A stretch of 64,000 bases of DNA from Thalassoglobus sp. JC818 (lineage in GTDB: Bacteria; Planctomycetota; Planctomycetia; Planctomycetales; Planctomycetaceae), in NCBI RefSeq assembly GCF_040717535.1, contig NZ_JBFEFI010000009.1, forward strand, positions 1 to 64,000, in the 5' to 3' direction. Below the pieces are notes generated by a model that was not told the DNA's origin, made no database searches, and saw only the letters and a program-made list of their open reading frames with translations. How positions within the stretch are numbered: position 1 is the first letter of the stretch; each line of letters begins with the position of its first letter. A program made the translations under genes and the position numbers. This document shows, in pieces, positions 41,195 to 50,459 of the stretch.

Positions 41195-44086
41195 CTATTC
41201 ATCGAGTTTTCGTTCGATCACAATCGTTCCAATCAAGCTGTTGTCTTGGAACTTGAGTCGGGCGGAAAGACTCTCGAGCGATCCGTAAAACTCGGAAAAC
41301 GGGGTTTGCTCCGGCATTACCAACGGTTGTCGGGCTCCCTGTCGATTTCCGTAAACGGACGAGTAAATCTGATCACGGGTCTCATCGAACCGATATTCGC
41401 CGCCGCCCGGGCAGAAATATGTGACGCCGTATTTGGAATCCGCCAGCGAGTTCACTTCGTCAATCGGAACGTCGTAAAGCTTCACGAGCAGATAGATCGG
41501 CATCACGTTCCGATAAGCTGCCTGTCGTAACTTCTCGTTCCAGTACAACTGCAGGTCAGTTTCCATCTCATTCATGGCAGCGAAATTGATTCGCAATTCC
41601 GCATGTCCTGGCTGTGGATCGGCTTCCACTTGAGCAGCGATCGCGTCGATCGATTTCTGCAAACCGTCCAGCGTCGTGGCTGCGACCAATTGATTGTTGG
41701 TCAGCGAGACATAAAGCCGAACTTTGACGGCGTAAAGCTGATAAGACAAAACGTAAACGTGGTGTCCGTCATAGTCAGGAAGTTGATAGGCATCGAACTC
41801 CGTCGAGAGGCCAGCGATCGGTTCTCCTTTCAGAACAATCTCTGAGCCTAGCTGATCGAGCAGTCGACCAGCTTTGTCGACGTCTTCCACGTCAATCACG
41901 ACAGCTACCGGAAGACTGGTCGCTGCCAGAACCGCTGAAATCGCTGTCTGTTCTGGTACGCCAATGCCGAACAGCTGATCAGTCCGCTTCAGCTTGAACG
42001 GATCAACTTCGAAGATCATGCTGTCGTCGAAGTAGTGAATCGCAACGCGATCGCCGAGCCAGCTCAGATCCGTCAGTGTTGGATCTGACTCCAGAACTTC
42101 CTGCACTCCCGGAACAACTTTCATCATCTGGCCAACACGCTTGCGACCAGGCAAGAGTTGCAACGATCCAACGGCGGAACTGGCGAATTGTCCCGTTTCC
42201 ATCATCTGCGGCGAGCCTTCCACCATCGACTGCAATTGTCCGTACAATGAACTGTTTGCAAATGGCAGAATCAATGTCTCGACCTGAACTTTGCGATCTG
42301 TCAGCGAAAGTCGCATCGCGATCGGATCGAAGACTTCACGCCAGAGAGCTTCGTAGCGTGACTTGTAGCGAGCGTACTCCTGCCGCTCCTGATTCGAGAC
42401 TTGCAGGACGTCGAGCTCGACAATCGGCGTGAGATACTTAATTCGATTGAAGACGGAGCTGGTCGCGGTATCACGATCGGCATCCCAGTCATATGCCCCG
42501 CCGACTGGATCGACGACCTTTTCTGGATCGTAGAAGTTTCCCTGAGCGAGTTCGCTGAGCGATTCCGGCGACCGCCCCGATTCCATTCTGTAAAGCAGAG
42601 AAGCGTTGTTCAGCATCACCAGATTGTTGAAGGCCTGAAGTCGACGCTTCTGCGCAACTTTGAACTTCGGGCCGACCAAATACTTGAGCAACGACTCGGA
42701 CAGAAACAGGTAAGCATCCTGACCCTCAGTTCCGGGGGGCAAGAGCGTCATGCAATATCGATAGTCGGCTGCATCTTTCAGACTTGGCCTCTCGCCTAAT
42801 AGCGTATCGATGATCTTCCGCATTACGACCGGGCTGTTGGAAATGATCGCGACATCATCTTTCATCAGCAGGAACGAACTCACTCCACGATCTGGTGTAT
42901 ATCGAGCGGAGATCCGATGCCCTCGGTAGTTTACGCTTCGAACCTGTAGGTCTGGATAATTCTCCTTTGCCTCCGTAAGCCATGCATCCGTCGCTGCTTC
43001 GAAGGCTTCAGGATTGAGTACCCGAACCAGAACAGAGAGGTCTGTTCCCTCTGCAAAGAAAAAGTCCGACCCGGTAAAAGCCACTTCTCCAATGACTTTG
43101 TCGGCGAAGAGTTCCGGGAATGCGTCTCGTTTCAAGCAAAGCTGTCGCTCGTATTTCTCTCGGAGGTGATGATCCCGTGCAGTGACAGTCAACATCTGCA
43201 GCAAGCTGTCTCCCCATTCAACACTTAAATCAATCAGGCGATTCGCAGCCTCCATCGTTGGAAACTGAATGAAGTACTGATCGTCGGGGACTGCATGGGC
43301 CAAAGAATGAATGTACGGCTCGGAGCCTTCTTCAGTTTTCTGTTTCAGGAGTTGTTCGTAATCCAACGACTGCAATGCTGGTGGTTGCAGTTGTTGGATA
43401 TGGACGTTGAGGTCGCCGGGGGCGTTGTTTCCCCGCAGAACTTCCCACTGTAACGACTGCTGCAGCCCAAGCCCACCGCTGAAAGTGTGGTAGAGGCCCG
43501 TTTCAACTTGCGATGTTCGATGTCTTTGTGCATTCGGAAGTGGAGGAGGATCAACGCCGTAACGATCCTTGGATTGCAGGAGGACGTACTCAAAGAAGGA
43601 CGTCTCCGGATAGTATCGAAGGAGTTCCGCGAAATGACGATTCTGCATTCGTGCCCATTCCGGATAGATCGAAGGATCTCCCCCTTCGCTTGTCGGGACC
43701 GAGATTTCGATCTCAGTTGTTCGCACATTCAAGCTTGGCTGGCCTGCGAGGTCTTCTGTAATCACCTCATACGAAAGCTGTAGTTTCGCTACCCCTTCAC
43801 CTTGCAAGCGACCGTAAAACTCCGCATGTTTTTGCGTGAACTTCGCTTCTTTGGGATAGACGAGGTCCGCGTTGCCATTGAGCGGTTCCAGGCGAAGCGT
43901 GTTGCTCTTCTCAAATTGATCAGCAAGGAAAGGCTGCTCCAGCCGAAGAACGAACGCTCGAATCTCTCCATCTTCTGACTGATACGTTTCCGCTTTCGCA
44001 TCAAACGGGAGAGGCTGCGCAGATGCCGACCGAAGCATGCCGGTGAACACGACAAGCGACAGCCCGAAAGTGAAATAGCGACTCAT
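41195..44086 (-). CDS. Large exported protein of unknown function
   Basis: 963 residues. The N-terminus MSRYFTFGLSLVVFTGMLRS ends in an A-S-A-Q signal-peptidase site, so the start at 44086 (GGAG 8 bases upstream) is chosen over the ATG at 44125. The body has alternating beta strands and amphipathic helices and segments such as IGEVAFTGSDFFFAEGTDLS, ISARYTPDRGVSSFLLMKDD, VAIISNSPVVMRKIIDTLLG, and SLPVAVVIDVEDVDKAGRLL. This is like DUF3352-type proteins that carry repeated SSL-type alpha/beta units, but I cannot confirm the family. A short CPGGGEYRF block lies near the C-terminus. It is probably a periplasmic protein; substrate and partners are unknown. Confidence 0.75.
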   Translation of the reverse strand: MSRYFTFGLSLVVFTGMLRSASAQPLPFDAKAETYQSEDGEIRAFVLRLEQPFLADQFEKSNTLRLEPLNGNADLVYPKEAKFTQKHAEFYGRLQGEGVAKLQLSYEVITEDLAGQPSLNVRTTEIEISVPTSEGGDPSIYPEWARMQNRHFAELLRYYPETSFFEYVLLQSKDRYGVDPPPLPNAQRHRTSQVETGLYHTFSGGLGLQQSLQWEVLRGNNAPGDLNVHIQQLQPPALQSLDYEQLLKQKTEEGSEPYIHSLAHAVPDDQYFIQFPTMEAANRLIDLSVEWGDSLLQMLTVTARDHHLREKYERQLCLKRDAFPELFADKVIGEVAFTGSDFFFAEGTDLSVLVRVLNPEAFEAATDAWLTEAKENYPDLQVRSVNYRGHRISARYTPDRGVSSFLLMKDDVAIISNSPVVMRKIIDTLLGERPSLKDAADYRYCMTLLPPGTEGQDAYLFLSESLLKYLVGPKFKVAQKRRLQAFNNLVMLNNASLLYRMESGRSPESLSELAQGNFYDPEKVVDPVGGAYDWDADRDTATSSVFNRIKYLTPIVELDVLQVSNQERQEYARYKSRYEALWREVFDPIAMRLSLTDRKVQVETLILPFANSSLYGQLQSMVEGSPQMMETGQFASSAVGSLQLLPGRKRVGQMMKVVPGVQEVLESDPTLTDLSWLGDRVAIHYFDDSMIFEVDPFKLKRTDQLFGIGVPEQTAISAVLAATSLPVAVVIDVEDVDKAGRLLDQLGSEIVLKGEPIAGLSTEFDAYQLPDYDGHHVYVLSYQLYAVKVRLYVSLTNNQLVAATTLDGLQKSIDAIAAQVEADPQPGHAELRINFAAMNEMETDLQLYWNEKLRQAAYRNVMPIYLLVKLYDVPIDEVNSLADSKYGVTYFCPGGGEYRFDETRDQIYSSVYGNRQGARQPLVMPEQTPFSEFYGSLESLSARLKFQDNSLIGTIVIERKLDE

Positions 44087-44457
44087 GCGGAGCACTCCGA
44101 GTAGTGAAGGGGATACCGTTTGCATCGGACCACAAAGGGTCGATTTGTCTTATCTTGAGCAGGCGTATGACCTTTCAGCACGCGTCCAAACCGCCTTCAT
44201 CGAATGGCTGCAGTGTTCGCTCATACGAACAGCAACACATACAAATCAGGAAGCCTCGGCGCACGATGTGCCTCTACCATGGAGGGCGAAGTGCGATAGA
44301 AAGACTCACGCGGATTTTACAACTTTTCCCGAGTTCATAGAAAACACCGGAAAGAACTTCGACCGGCAGCCTCGTCGTAGGAAGCAATTCCAAGTCGCGA
44401 ACACTCTCAGACTGTACCGGTGAACGAGCTGTTCGATTCCGGAAAAGCCTTGTCGCC
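44087..44457. other. Gene-free stretch between two minus-strand genes
   Basis: Downstream of the SBF-like transporter and upstream of the 963-residue exported protein. It should hold the promoter of the latter. Small frames present show no domain, and I see no strong terminator. Confidence 0.35.
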
Positions 44458-45474
44458 TCAATCTGCTGAAGTGGAATATTGCTGGCCACGATTGACCCAT
44501 CTTCCGAGAGGATCGATCAGAAGAGTATCCAGAAACAGCTGAGAGACGTGGAACATAAGAATCGGGAAAGCGGCGAAGGGGAGGTTGCGCTGCGAGAGCA
44601 GATCCATCGCGATGTAGATTCCGATCGCGAGAGTTTTCTGACTGCCTGAGAAGACAGTGGCGACGACATCTGGCCGATCGAATCGAGCGACTCGTCCTCC
44701 AACAAAAACGACCACAAGGCTGGCGCAGTGCAATACGATACATGACAACCAGGCAACAGCAACAGCACCGACACCGAGCTCAGACGATTCACTCCCCTGC
44801 AGACGAGAACCACCCTGAACTGACGACCAGAAGATGAGAACCAGAATCAGTGACTGAGCGACAACGCCGATCGGAGTCTTCCATCGGTCAGCTGCCTCAC
44901 GAATCGATTGTCGACCGCGAATAAACTGCCCCACTCCGATCGGAATCACAGCTGTCACGAACAGTCGTTCGATCATATCTCGAACGTCGAGAGAGATTGT
45001 GTCCCCGAGTGTCTGAGCCAGCCAGAACGGCGTCGCGAGAAAACAAAGTCCATTGGTCAAAATCGTAACCAAGAGGGAGACAGCATCATTCCCGTTCGCT
45101 TTTCGCGTCCAGACAGATGCGGAAGCCATCGTGCTGGGAACGCTCGCAGCAATGAGGAGACCGACCGCAAAATCATCCGTCCACTGAAACCACGCGAGCG
45201 GAATCGCGCAGAGCGGAAGAAATCCGTAGTTCACGACGGATGCCCAGATCGTCGGAGCAGGCGAGCGGAGCGCAGCCGTCAGCTTCCGAGTGTCGAGAGT
45301 GACAGACATCAAAAACAGCACGACCGCCACCAGAACTCGGCTGAGTCCGCCAGCTACATTCTTTGAAAATCCATCCAACTTCGCAGCAGGAATTCCGAGT
45401 CCCAAACCAATTCCGATCGGAATTGAGAGCGTGAGCGCGACGAGAAACCAGCGTTGCTTTAAATAAGACTTCAT
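44458..45474 (-). CDS. SBF-like (bile acid:sodium symporter family) transporter
   Basis: 338 residues with about nine or ten hydrophobic helices (for example FLVALTLSIPIGIGLGLGIP, LVAVVLFLMSVTLDTRKLTA, AVGLLIAASVPSTMASASVW, LLVTILTNGLCFLATPFWLA). The S-x-T-x-A block SVPSTMASASVWTRKANGND is the SBF crossing-helix motif, and VVATVFSGSQKTLAIGIYIA is its C-terminal partner. Such proteins carry organic anions with sodium. The ATG at 45474 overlaps the stop of the upstream gene (ATGA); the open frame begins at 45522. Coupling to a transglutaminase-like protein suggests shared expression, not a known shared pathway. Confidence 0.85.
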   Translation of the reverse strand: MKSYLKQRWFLVALTLSIPIGIGLGLGIPAAKLDGFSKNVAGGLSRVLVAVVLFLMSVTLDTRKLTAALRSPAPTIWASVVNYGFLPLCAIPLAWFQWTDDFAVGLLIAASVPSTMASASVWTRKANGNDAVSLLVTILTNGLCFLATPFWLAQTLGDTISLDVRDMIERLFVTAVIPIGVGQFIRGRQSIREAADRWKTPIGVVAQSLILVLIFWSSVQGGSRLQGSESSELGVGAVAVAWLSCIVLHCASLVVVFVGGRVARFDRPDVVATVFSGSQKTLAIGIYIAMDLLSQRNLPFAAFPILMFHVSQLFLDTLLIDPLGRWVNRGQQYSTSAD

Positions 45475-47153
45475 TCCGTATCGGCCGAACCGGAGTCGCC
45501 GCTTTCGGCCAGTTGATTCCATCGACGCTCCAGATAAGCATCACGCAGCGGACTTGCTGTGTCTGGCTTTGAACTCAACACATTCGCCGCTTCCTTAAAG
45601 TCTTTCATTTCGACGAACAGATATGCTTTCCAGTCCGTTGCAGTCTGGTCGAGCACATCCAGAAGGATTGCAGGCGATTGAGGAGACCGAATCGTAGTCG
45701 CGAAGCGATCGAATGTGTTACGAGCAGCTGTGAAGTTTTTCGTCTCCGTCTGAGCTATCCCGGTCCACATCGCAGCGAATGCAATGGCGTCGTCATTCTC
45801 GGGCGTAGAATTCGTTCGATAGGAAGTCAAAATTCGGCCGATATGCTGAAGGGCTGGGCCGTATTCGCCATCGAGTAATTCCAGGCGGACAACGTGCAGC
45901 GGATACTCAAGAGGTTTCAGAACTGGTGTGGGAGAATTCTGACTCGACGTCATGACCTGCGGGCCTGCGAACACATCGAAGATCTTGGCATACGGAGAAT
46001 TCTCATCTCGCTGGGCTTCGGAAACGGCAATCAATTGCTGAGTCGGAGCATCCCAGACTTCGATCTGATCCTCAGTCCAATGAACATGTTTTTTCCCGAC
46101 TGAAACAATTCGATCGAAAGCACCCGGTTCGCGGAGTCGATTCGCTCCAAGGCCATCATAGAGATCGACGATCGAGTCAGCGGGAAGCGCCCACTGAAGT
46201 TCCGCCATTCTCTGCGACCACAGAATCGGGCTTCCAATCAATTTGACGCGAATGTCTTTCAGATCAGCTGAAACCAGCGGATATGGTTGCTTATCGGAAT
46301 CGAGTTGTCTCAGAAGCGAGTCGTCTTCCAGCACTTGTGCAAGTGTCGCGGCAGATGTGGGGAAAGGATTCGCTTTCGAGTCGTTCGGACCGGGAATCGG
46401 CAAGCCGAGACGAGGGTCGAACAATTGCAGACCGACCTGCGGAATGTTGACACCGACGAGCCACTGATCTGACTTTGCTTCATCTGCCGGAACGAGGACG
46501 ACCGAGTCGAGTCGCAGTTGTTGCAGCAACGCAGAGAACGCCCAGGCTCGACCCGCAGCATCTGAGTAACCAATCAGAAGCGATTCATACGGAGTCGACG
46601 GAAAATCGATCGACGACTGCAACTCTTCGGGGATCAGGCTGACATACCGCGTCACAAATTCAAACAGCACCAAAGCTCGCTCAGGATCTGTTGTCGCATT
46701 GACGCAAACGTGATCCGCAATCTTCTTGAGCAACATCGCCAGCCGGACGTGATCGATATCGATTGGAAGATACCGGTCCGATTCAGCGATTTCGTAACCC
46801 TCTGCGGACATCAATTTTTTCTGCAGGTCCGCATCCTCCGTCAACACGATGTCTTCAGCTATTCCGCACGTCTGAAACCATCGATTGAGTTCGGCAGCCA
46901 GATCTTGAGACGTCATCGTGACCGAACGTCGACCGGGCTGAAGAGCAGACAGAATTCGCGAGAGCTCTTTGTCGCATCGGCTGTCGGCGTTTTCTTCAAC
47001 CACATCGATCGGATCAACTTCCGACGAGGGCTTACCGTTTTCAATTTTGTCTTTTGGCTTCAGCATGAGTGCAGCAATCACTCCGATCGCTGCAAGACTT
47101 CCGACAATTCGTACCGGGAGACTGCTGAAAACCGACCTGTTGGAGTCAACCAT
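45471..47153 (-). CDS. Membrane-anchored protein with a transglutaminase-like region
   Basis: 560 residues. One hydrophobic segment near the N-terminus (VRIVGSLAAIGVIAALML, about 14-31) anchors or exports it. Residues about 160-220 (FEFVTRYVSLIPEELQSSID, ESLLIGYSDAAGRAWAFSAL, LLQQLRLDSVVLVPAD) resemble the core helix and strand of transglutaminase-like domains. The Cys that normally starts the helix (G-x-C-x-x-x-A) is absent: the sequence is GRAWAFSALL, with Ala in the Cys position. The C-terminal third is TPR-like (GPALQHIGRILTSYRTNSTP, NFTAARNTFDRFATTIRSPQ). So it is probably a non-catalytic binding protein. It is coupled by ATGA to the SBF-like transporter downstream. Confidence 0.65.
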   Translation of the reverse strand: MVDSNRSVFSSLPVRIVGSLAAIGVIAALMLKPKDKIENGKPSSEVDPIDVVEENADSRCDKELSRILSALQPGRRSVTMTSQDLAAELNRWFQTCGIAEDIVLTEDADLQKKLMSAEGYEIAESDRYLPIDIDHVRLAMLLKKIADHVCVNATTDPERALVLFEFVTRYVSLIPEELQSSIDFPSTPYESLLIGYSDAAGRAWAFSALLQQLRLDSVVLVPADEAKSDQWLVGVNIPQVGLQLFDPRLGLPIPGPNDSKANPFPTSAATLAQVLEDDSLLRQLDSDKQPYPLVSADLKDIRVKLIGSPILWSQRMAELQWALPADSIVDLYDGLGANRLREPGAFDRIVSVGKKHVHWTEDQIEVWDAPTQQLIAVSEAQRDENSPYAKIFDVFAGPQVMTSSQNSPTPVLKPLEYPLHVVRLELLDGEYGPALQHIGRILTSYRTNSTPENDDAIAFAAMWTGIAQTETKNFTAARNTFDRFATTIRSPQSPAILLDVLDQTATDWKAYLFVEMKDFKEAANVLSSKPDTASPLRDAYLERRWNQLAESGDSGSADTE

Positions 47154-47400
47154 GTGACGAATCCTGAATGATCCGGAATTCCGAGAAAAAGGGAGAATGA
47201 ACCGGAATTATAGAGGCGTTTCGAGAAAATCTCTTGTGCTTCGGCCAGAATCATGTGCGAAACATCGAATTCAAGATCTCCCAGCGGACTCATCTCCCGA
47301 TTCATCGCGACGGGAAAAGTTTCAGATGCTCACAAACGACAAAACATCGTTGATCTCAAGGAAACGACTCAGGCACACTCGGTTAATGCAGGAAGAGATT

Positions 47401-48123
47401 CTACGCCGAGGAGACGTGGCTCATCAGTTGGAAGCCCATTTTCCAGTGCCAAAGCAAGCTTTGATCGTGACCGAGCAAGAACGTGCTGAGGAGCGTTTTG
47501 TCTCCGCGATCTTTCAAAGCGGAGACTGTGGCGTCCAAGAGGCAACTGGACAAGCCTCGTCGTTGCCGGCTAGATGCGACGAAGATCCAGGTCAAATGAG
47601 GAAATCCCCAGTCCGTTTCTGCAGCATCGGTCGGAGGAGACGTTCGCCAGCCCGGATGATCGAAGTGTTCCAGATCCTCAGATGGCAAAAGAGTGATCAG
47701 GCTTGCGCCGAGAATATCTCGGGAATGCCGATCGCGCAGCACATGAGATGAATCGCGGTGAAACGGTCCGTCTGAACCTGAGAATGTTCTTTCGATCAAC
47801 TCGGCAGCAGCTCGCTGACGCTCGGCTTCGCTCAGCTGATGGAACGGAACTGTACGAGCGAAGGCTTGAATGAATGAATCGTGCAAGTCGTCGCAGGTTA
47901 CTTCACTGAGAGGTTTGACAACGACGGCCTCGCGTTCAACAATGTCCTTCGAGATCGGTTCCCACGACTCCAGAGGAAGCCGTGCATGATAATACTGCGG
48001 ACGAGGAGTCACACGGCACCGCCCCGATAGGTATTCGTAGCGGAAGGCGGGGTGACGCGGGAGCTTCTGAAACGTCGCCCAGGACATCTCGCAGTTGATA
48101 TCCTGAAACCAGTCGTTGAGCAT
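47401..48123 (-). CDS. GNAT-family N-acetyltransferase-like protein
   Basis: 240 residues from ATG 48123, which has GAAGGG upstream; an upstream start at 48138 is in frame. The C-terminal part holds the acetyl-CoA motif: LTWIFVASSRQRRGLSSCLL (V-x-x-x-R-x-x-G-x-S/G), then LSTFLLGHDQSLLWHWKMGF. The N-terminal half is unlike known GNAT partners and includes PRPQYYHARLPLESWEPI. GNAT enzymes acetylate amines of proteins or small molecules. It begins 18 bases after the stop of the OmpA-like lipoprotein on the same strand, so the two are probably one transcript. Confidence 0.75.
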   Translation of the reverse strand: MLNDWFQDINCEMSWATFQKLPRHPAFRYEYLSGRCRVTPRPQYYHARLPLESWEPISKDIVEREAVVVKPLSEVTCDDLHDSFIQAFARTVPFHQLSEAERQRAAAELIERTFSGSDGPFHRDSSHVLRDRHSRDILGASLITLLPSEDLEHFDHPGWRTSPPTDAAETDWGFPHLTWIFVASSRQRRGLSSCLLDATVSALKDRGDKTLLSTFLLGHDQSLLWHWKMGFQLMSHVSSA

Positions 48124-48141
48124 CGTCACCCTTCGCAAGAC

Positions 48142-48942
48142 TTACTTCATCGGTGAGCCGCCATTTGATGCAATGGAGGTGTCTGGAGCAACGATAAAGA
48201 TTTCGACGCGGCGATTTTGTTGTCGACCCGACTCGTCAGAGTTCGGAGCTGTTGGCTGGTACATGCTGTATCCGGCAATCGACATTCTTGGCTCAGCCAG
48301 TCCATTTTTGGCAAGCGTCTTCACGACCGCTGTTGCCCGGTGTGCTGAGAGTTCCCAGTTCGTTTCGTGTCGTGCTCGAGTGGACGGCTTGCTGACAGGT
48401 TGATCGTCAGTGTGCCCCACAACAACGATGTTGAAGTCGCGGGTATCCGAAGAGTTCATGATCGCGGCAAACTCGTTGAGCACATTCGATCCACCCGATT
48501 GAATCTGATCGCTGCCGGTGGCGAACAGGAGGTCTCCCGTGAATCGACTGATCCCTGTGGCAGGATCGAATTCGAACTCGGAGTACCGTTGGGCAAGTTC
48601 CTGAAGGCGACGGCTGGCTGCTCCGCTGAGAGGACTCTCTTCAGGCAGATTTGTCAGCAGCGTCTTGTACTGCTCCTGAAGACGAGTTCGCTCCATCGCG
48701 AGATTATCGATCCGCTGGTTGGCAGCGGCGAGGCTTTGCTCAAGCTGCTGCTTTTCCATCGCCATGTGTCCGAGCGACTGCTGCGCCCCGGCAAGCTCAG
48801 TCGCCAGGTGCTGGCGGGCGTGATACATCTCGTAAGTGCGTAGTTGGGCTTGTCGCACCTGCCATGCTGGGGCATATCCGTGACAGCCAACAAAGCTGAA
48901 CAGACTGAAGATGAGACACAGTTTTCGAATGTCTTGCGACAT
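48142..48942 (-). CDS. OmpA-family lipoprotein (MotB/Pal-like)
   Basis: 266 residues. Residues 1-20 end in the lipobox FVGC with Cys20, so it should be lipid-anchored. A coiled-coil follows at about 40-105 (AGAQQSLGHMAMEKQQLEQS, LAAANQRIDNLAMERTRLQE). The C-terminal OmpA domain begins FTGDLLFATGSDQIQSGG and has GHTDDQPVSKPST, NWELSAHRATAVVKTLAKNG and QNRRVEIFI, with the Asp and Arg that bind peptidoglycan. The protein probably tethers an envelope layer to the cell wall. It is upstream of, and probably co-transcribed with, the GNAT gene. Confidence 0.9.
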   Translation of the reverse strand: MSQDIRKLCLIFSLFSFVGCHGYAPAWQVRQAQLRTYEMYHARQHLATELAGAQQSLGHMAMEKQQLEQSLAAANQRIDNLAMERTRLQEQYKTLLTNLPEESPLSGAASRRLQELAQRYSEFEFDPATGISRFTGDLLFATGSDQIQSGGSNVLNEFAAIMNSSDTRDFNIVVVGHTDDQPVSKPSTRARHETNWELSAHRATAVVKTLAKNGLAEPRMSIAGYSMYQPTAPNSDESGRQQNRRVEIFIVAPDTSIASNGGSPMK

Positions 48943-49339
48943 CGAACGACTCCTGTCTTGGGATGTCAGTGAGGCAACCGGTGCCCCGTTTCAGCAGTCA
49001 TTGCCGAATCGGTGGAGAGGATGCTCGTGAGGTCAATTGGAGGGAATTTCGGACAGGCGAATGCTGCCGTTGGAGGGCTAGGTTGTACGAGGAAAATCTC
49101 AGAGCGAGAAGTCCTTTTCCTTCAAGTCCACAAACCAAATCGCCGACAGCACCGTCCAGCAGGCTCGACGCACAGAACGCAAACTACATCACAACAAAGA
49201 CTTACAACCCGCAAGCATTCAGGGCAGACAGTACCCTGTAAGGCTTGCAACGATCGGCAGGATACGCCGGATAGCTGCGGATCCTGCCACTCGAAGACTT
49301 CTTTCAGACTTTGACTTCAGTTGCGCGCCGCCGCTTCAT
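48943..49339. other. Gene-free stretch with a hairpin
   Basis: Between the OmpA-like gene and the lipase-like gene on the same strand. An 8-base inverted repeat, GGCAGGAT/ATCCTGCC (49256-49288, 17-base loop), lies 51 bases beyond the lipase-like stop and may help terminate it; no T run follows. Otherwise no gene or known element is seen. Confidence 0.4.
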
Positions 49340-50035
49340 TCAAGATTCACGGTGGAAGCAACCACATTCCAGGAAGTGCACGGTTTGCTCGAAAGCAGCC
49401 CGACGAAAGATCAGGGACGAATGGGGCCCCGGCAGCGAGATGAAATCGCTCTCGTCTTCGAGATGGAGAGACTCATCTTTGACGACGTAATCCGGCTCTG
49501 CACCAATCACACCGGTGGGGACGGTCATTTTCAGCGGCCATTGATTCACAGAGCTGTCCGCGCGATCAGCGATGTCGTCGATGACGGGAACAAGTCGACG
49601 CACCCACGGGCCAATACGGGATGCAACATGAGAACCGCGGTTTGGAGGAGCCAGCATCACGACCCGGCGCAGACGCTCGAACTTGTTCGTCAAACAAACC
49701 GTGCGGCTGAGGACTCCTCCGAGGCTGTGACCGACCAGATCGAAGGTCACACCGTCTGGAAGTGATTCCTGAAAGCGTTCACAGATAACCGAAACATCAC
49801 GAGTGATCGAATCGAGATCTTTCCCGAAAGACTGGTAGTCGCCGATTTCAGCGTGATACCCCGATTCCAGAAACATCTTCCTGAATGGACGCATCACCCA
49901 AGTGGGAACCAGAACTCCGGGGAGAAGCAGCACCGCACTTGTGGTGTGTGAGAGCTCTCGGTTTTTTGAGTCCGTCTTTTCAGCAACCGTTGAAGGCATT
50001 CGCGTCAATTCCTGAACCATCCACCAACGCAGCAT
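49340..50035 (-). CDS. Alpha/beta-hydrolase, lipase-like
   Basis: 231 residues from the first ATG; starts at the sixth or thirteenth residue are also possible. The fold begins with SAVLLLPGVLVPTWVMRPFR. The nucleophile elbow is FDLVGHSLGGVLSRTVCL with Ser104, and VVMLAPPNRGSHVASRIGPW follows, typical of the lipase/DUF676 group. The last part holds GPHSSLIFRRAAFEQTVHFL, with the likely catalytic His. It has no signal peptide, so it may be cytoplasmic. It would hydrolyse a lipid or ester; substrate is unknown. It is 80 bases downstream of the BFD-like gene on the same strand. Confidence 0.8.
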   Translation of the reverse strand: MLRWWMVQELTRMPSTVAEKTDSKNRELSHTTSAVLLLPGVLVPTWVMRPFRKMFLESGYHAEIGDYQSFGKDLDSITRDVSVICERFQESLPDGVTFDLVGHSLGGVLSRTVCLTNKFERLRRVVMLAPPNRGSHVASRIGPWVRRLVPVIDDIADRADSSVNQWPLKMTVPTGVIGAEPDYVVKDESLHLEDESDFISLPGPHSSLIFRRAAFEQTVHFLECGCFHRES

Positions 50036-50114
50036 TTTTTCACTGGCAATCCGACACGAGGAACGTGCTTCTCAGTCGGCTCGAATTCAGCCTCGCTGCG
50101 AGTTTCAATCAGAT

Positions 50115-50384
50115 TCACGCAGTGGGAGGAGTTTTCTTTCGATCCGCGAGATGCTTTTGTCGTCCAACTGCGTACTCGGTGGAATCAACATCGTCCTCGG
50201 AAACGCCTGCCTGAAAATCCTTGAAGTTGCGTTTCAGGTAAGCGACACACCAGCCGCATCCCGTCCCAGCACCTCCGCACTCGCTGAGCTGACTGGCTCG
50301 GCGAGGCTTGGCGATTCTCATGAAATTCAGAATCTTGCGTTTCGAGACGTGGAAACACAGACAAATCGGATCATCAAGCTTCAC
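50115..50384 (-). CDS. BFD-like 2Fe-2S-binding protein
   Basis: 89 residues from the GTG at 50384, which has GGGGGA just upstream; an in-frame ATG at 50405 adds seven residues. The cluster cysteines are in ICLCFHVSKRKI (Cys-x-Cys) and ECGGAGTGCGWCVAYL (Cys-x2-Cys, with an extra Cys), the BFD pattern of bacterioferritin-associated ferredoxin and of NifU/nitrite-reductase inserts. Such proteins donate electrons to release iron from bacterioferritin. No bacterioferritin gene is in the window. It lies 76 bases after the pseudoprotease gene and 80 bases before the lipase-like gene, so it may belong to the end of that operon. Confidence 0.8.
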   Translation of the reverse strand: MKLDDPICLCFHVSKRKILNFMRIAKPRRASQLSECGGAGTGCGWCVAYLKRNFKDFQAGVSEDDVDSTEYAVGRQKHLADRKKTPPTA

Positions 50385-50459
50385 ATTTCCCCCTTTGTGG
50401 AACAATCGAACGATCTCCCTGAGATCGCAAATGCGATTGCATCCGGGTCAATCATCCAT

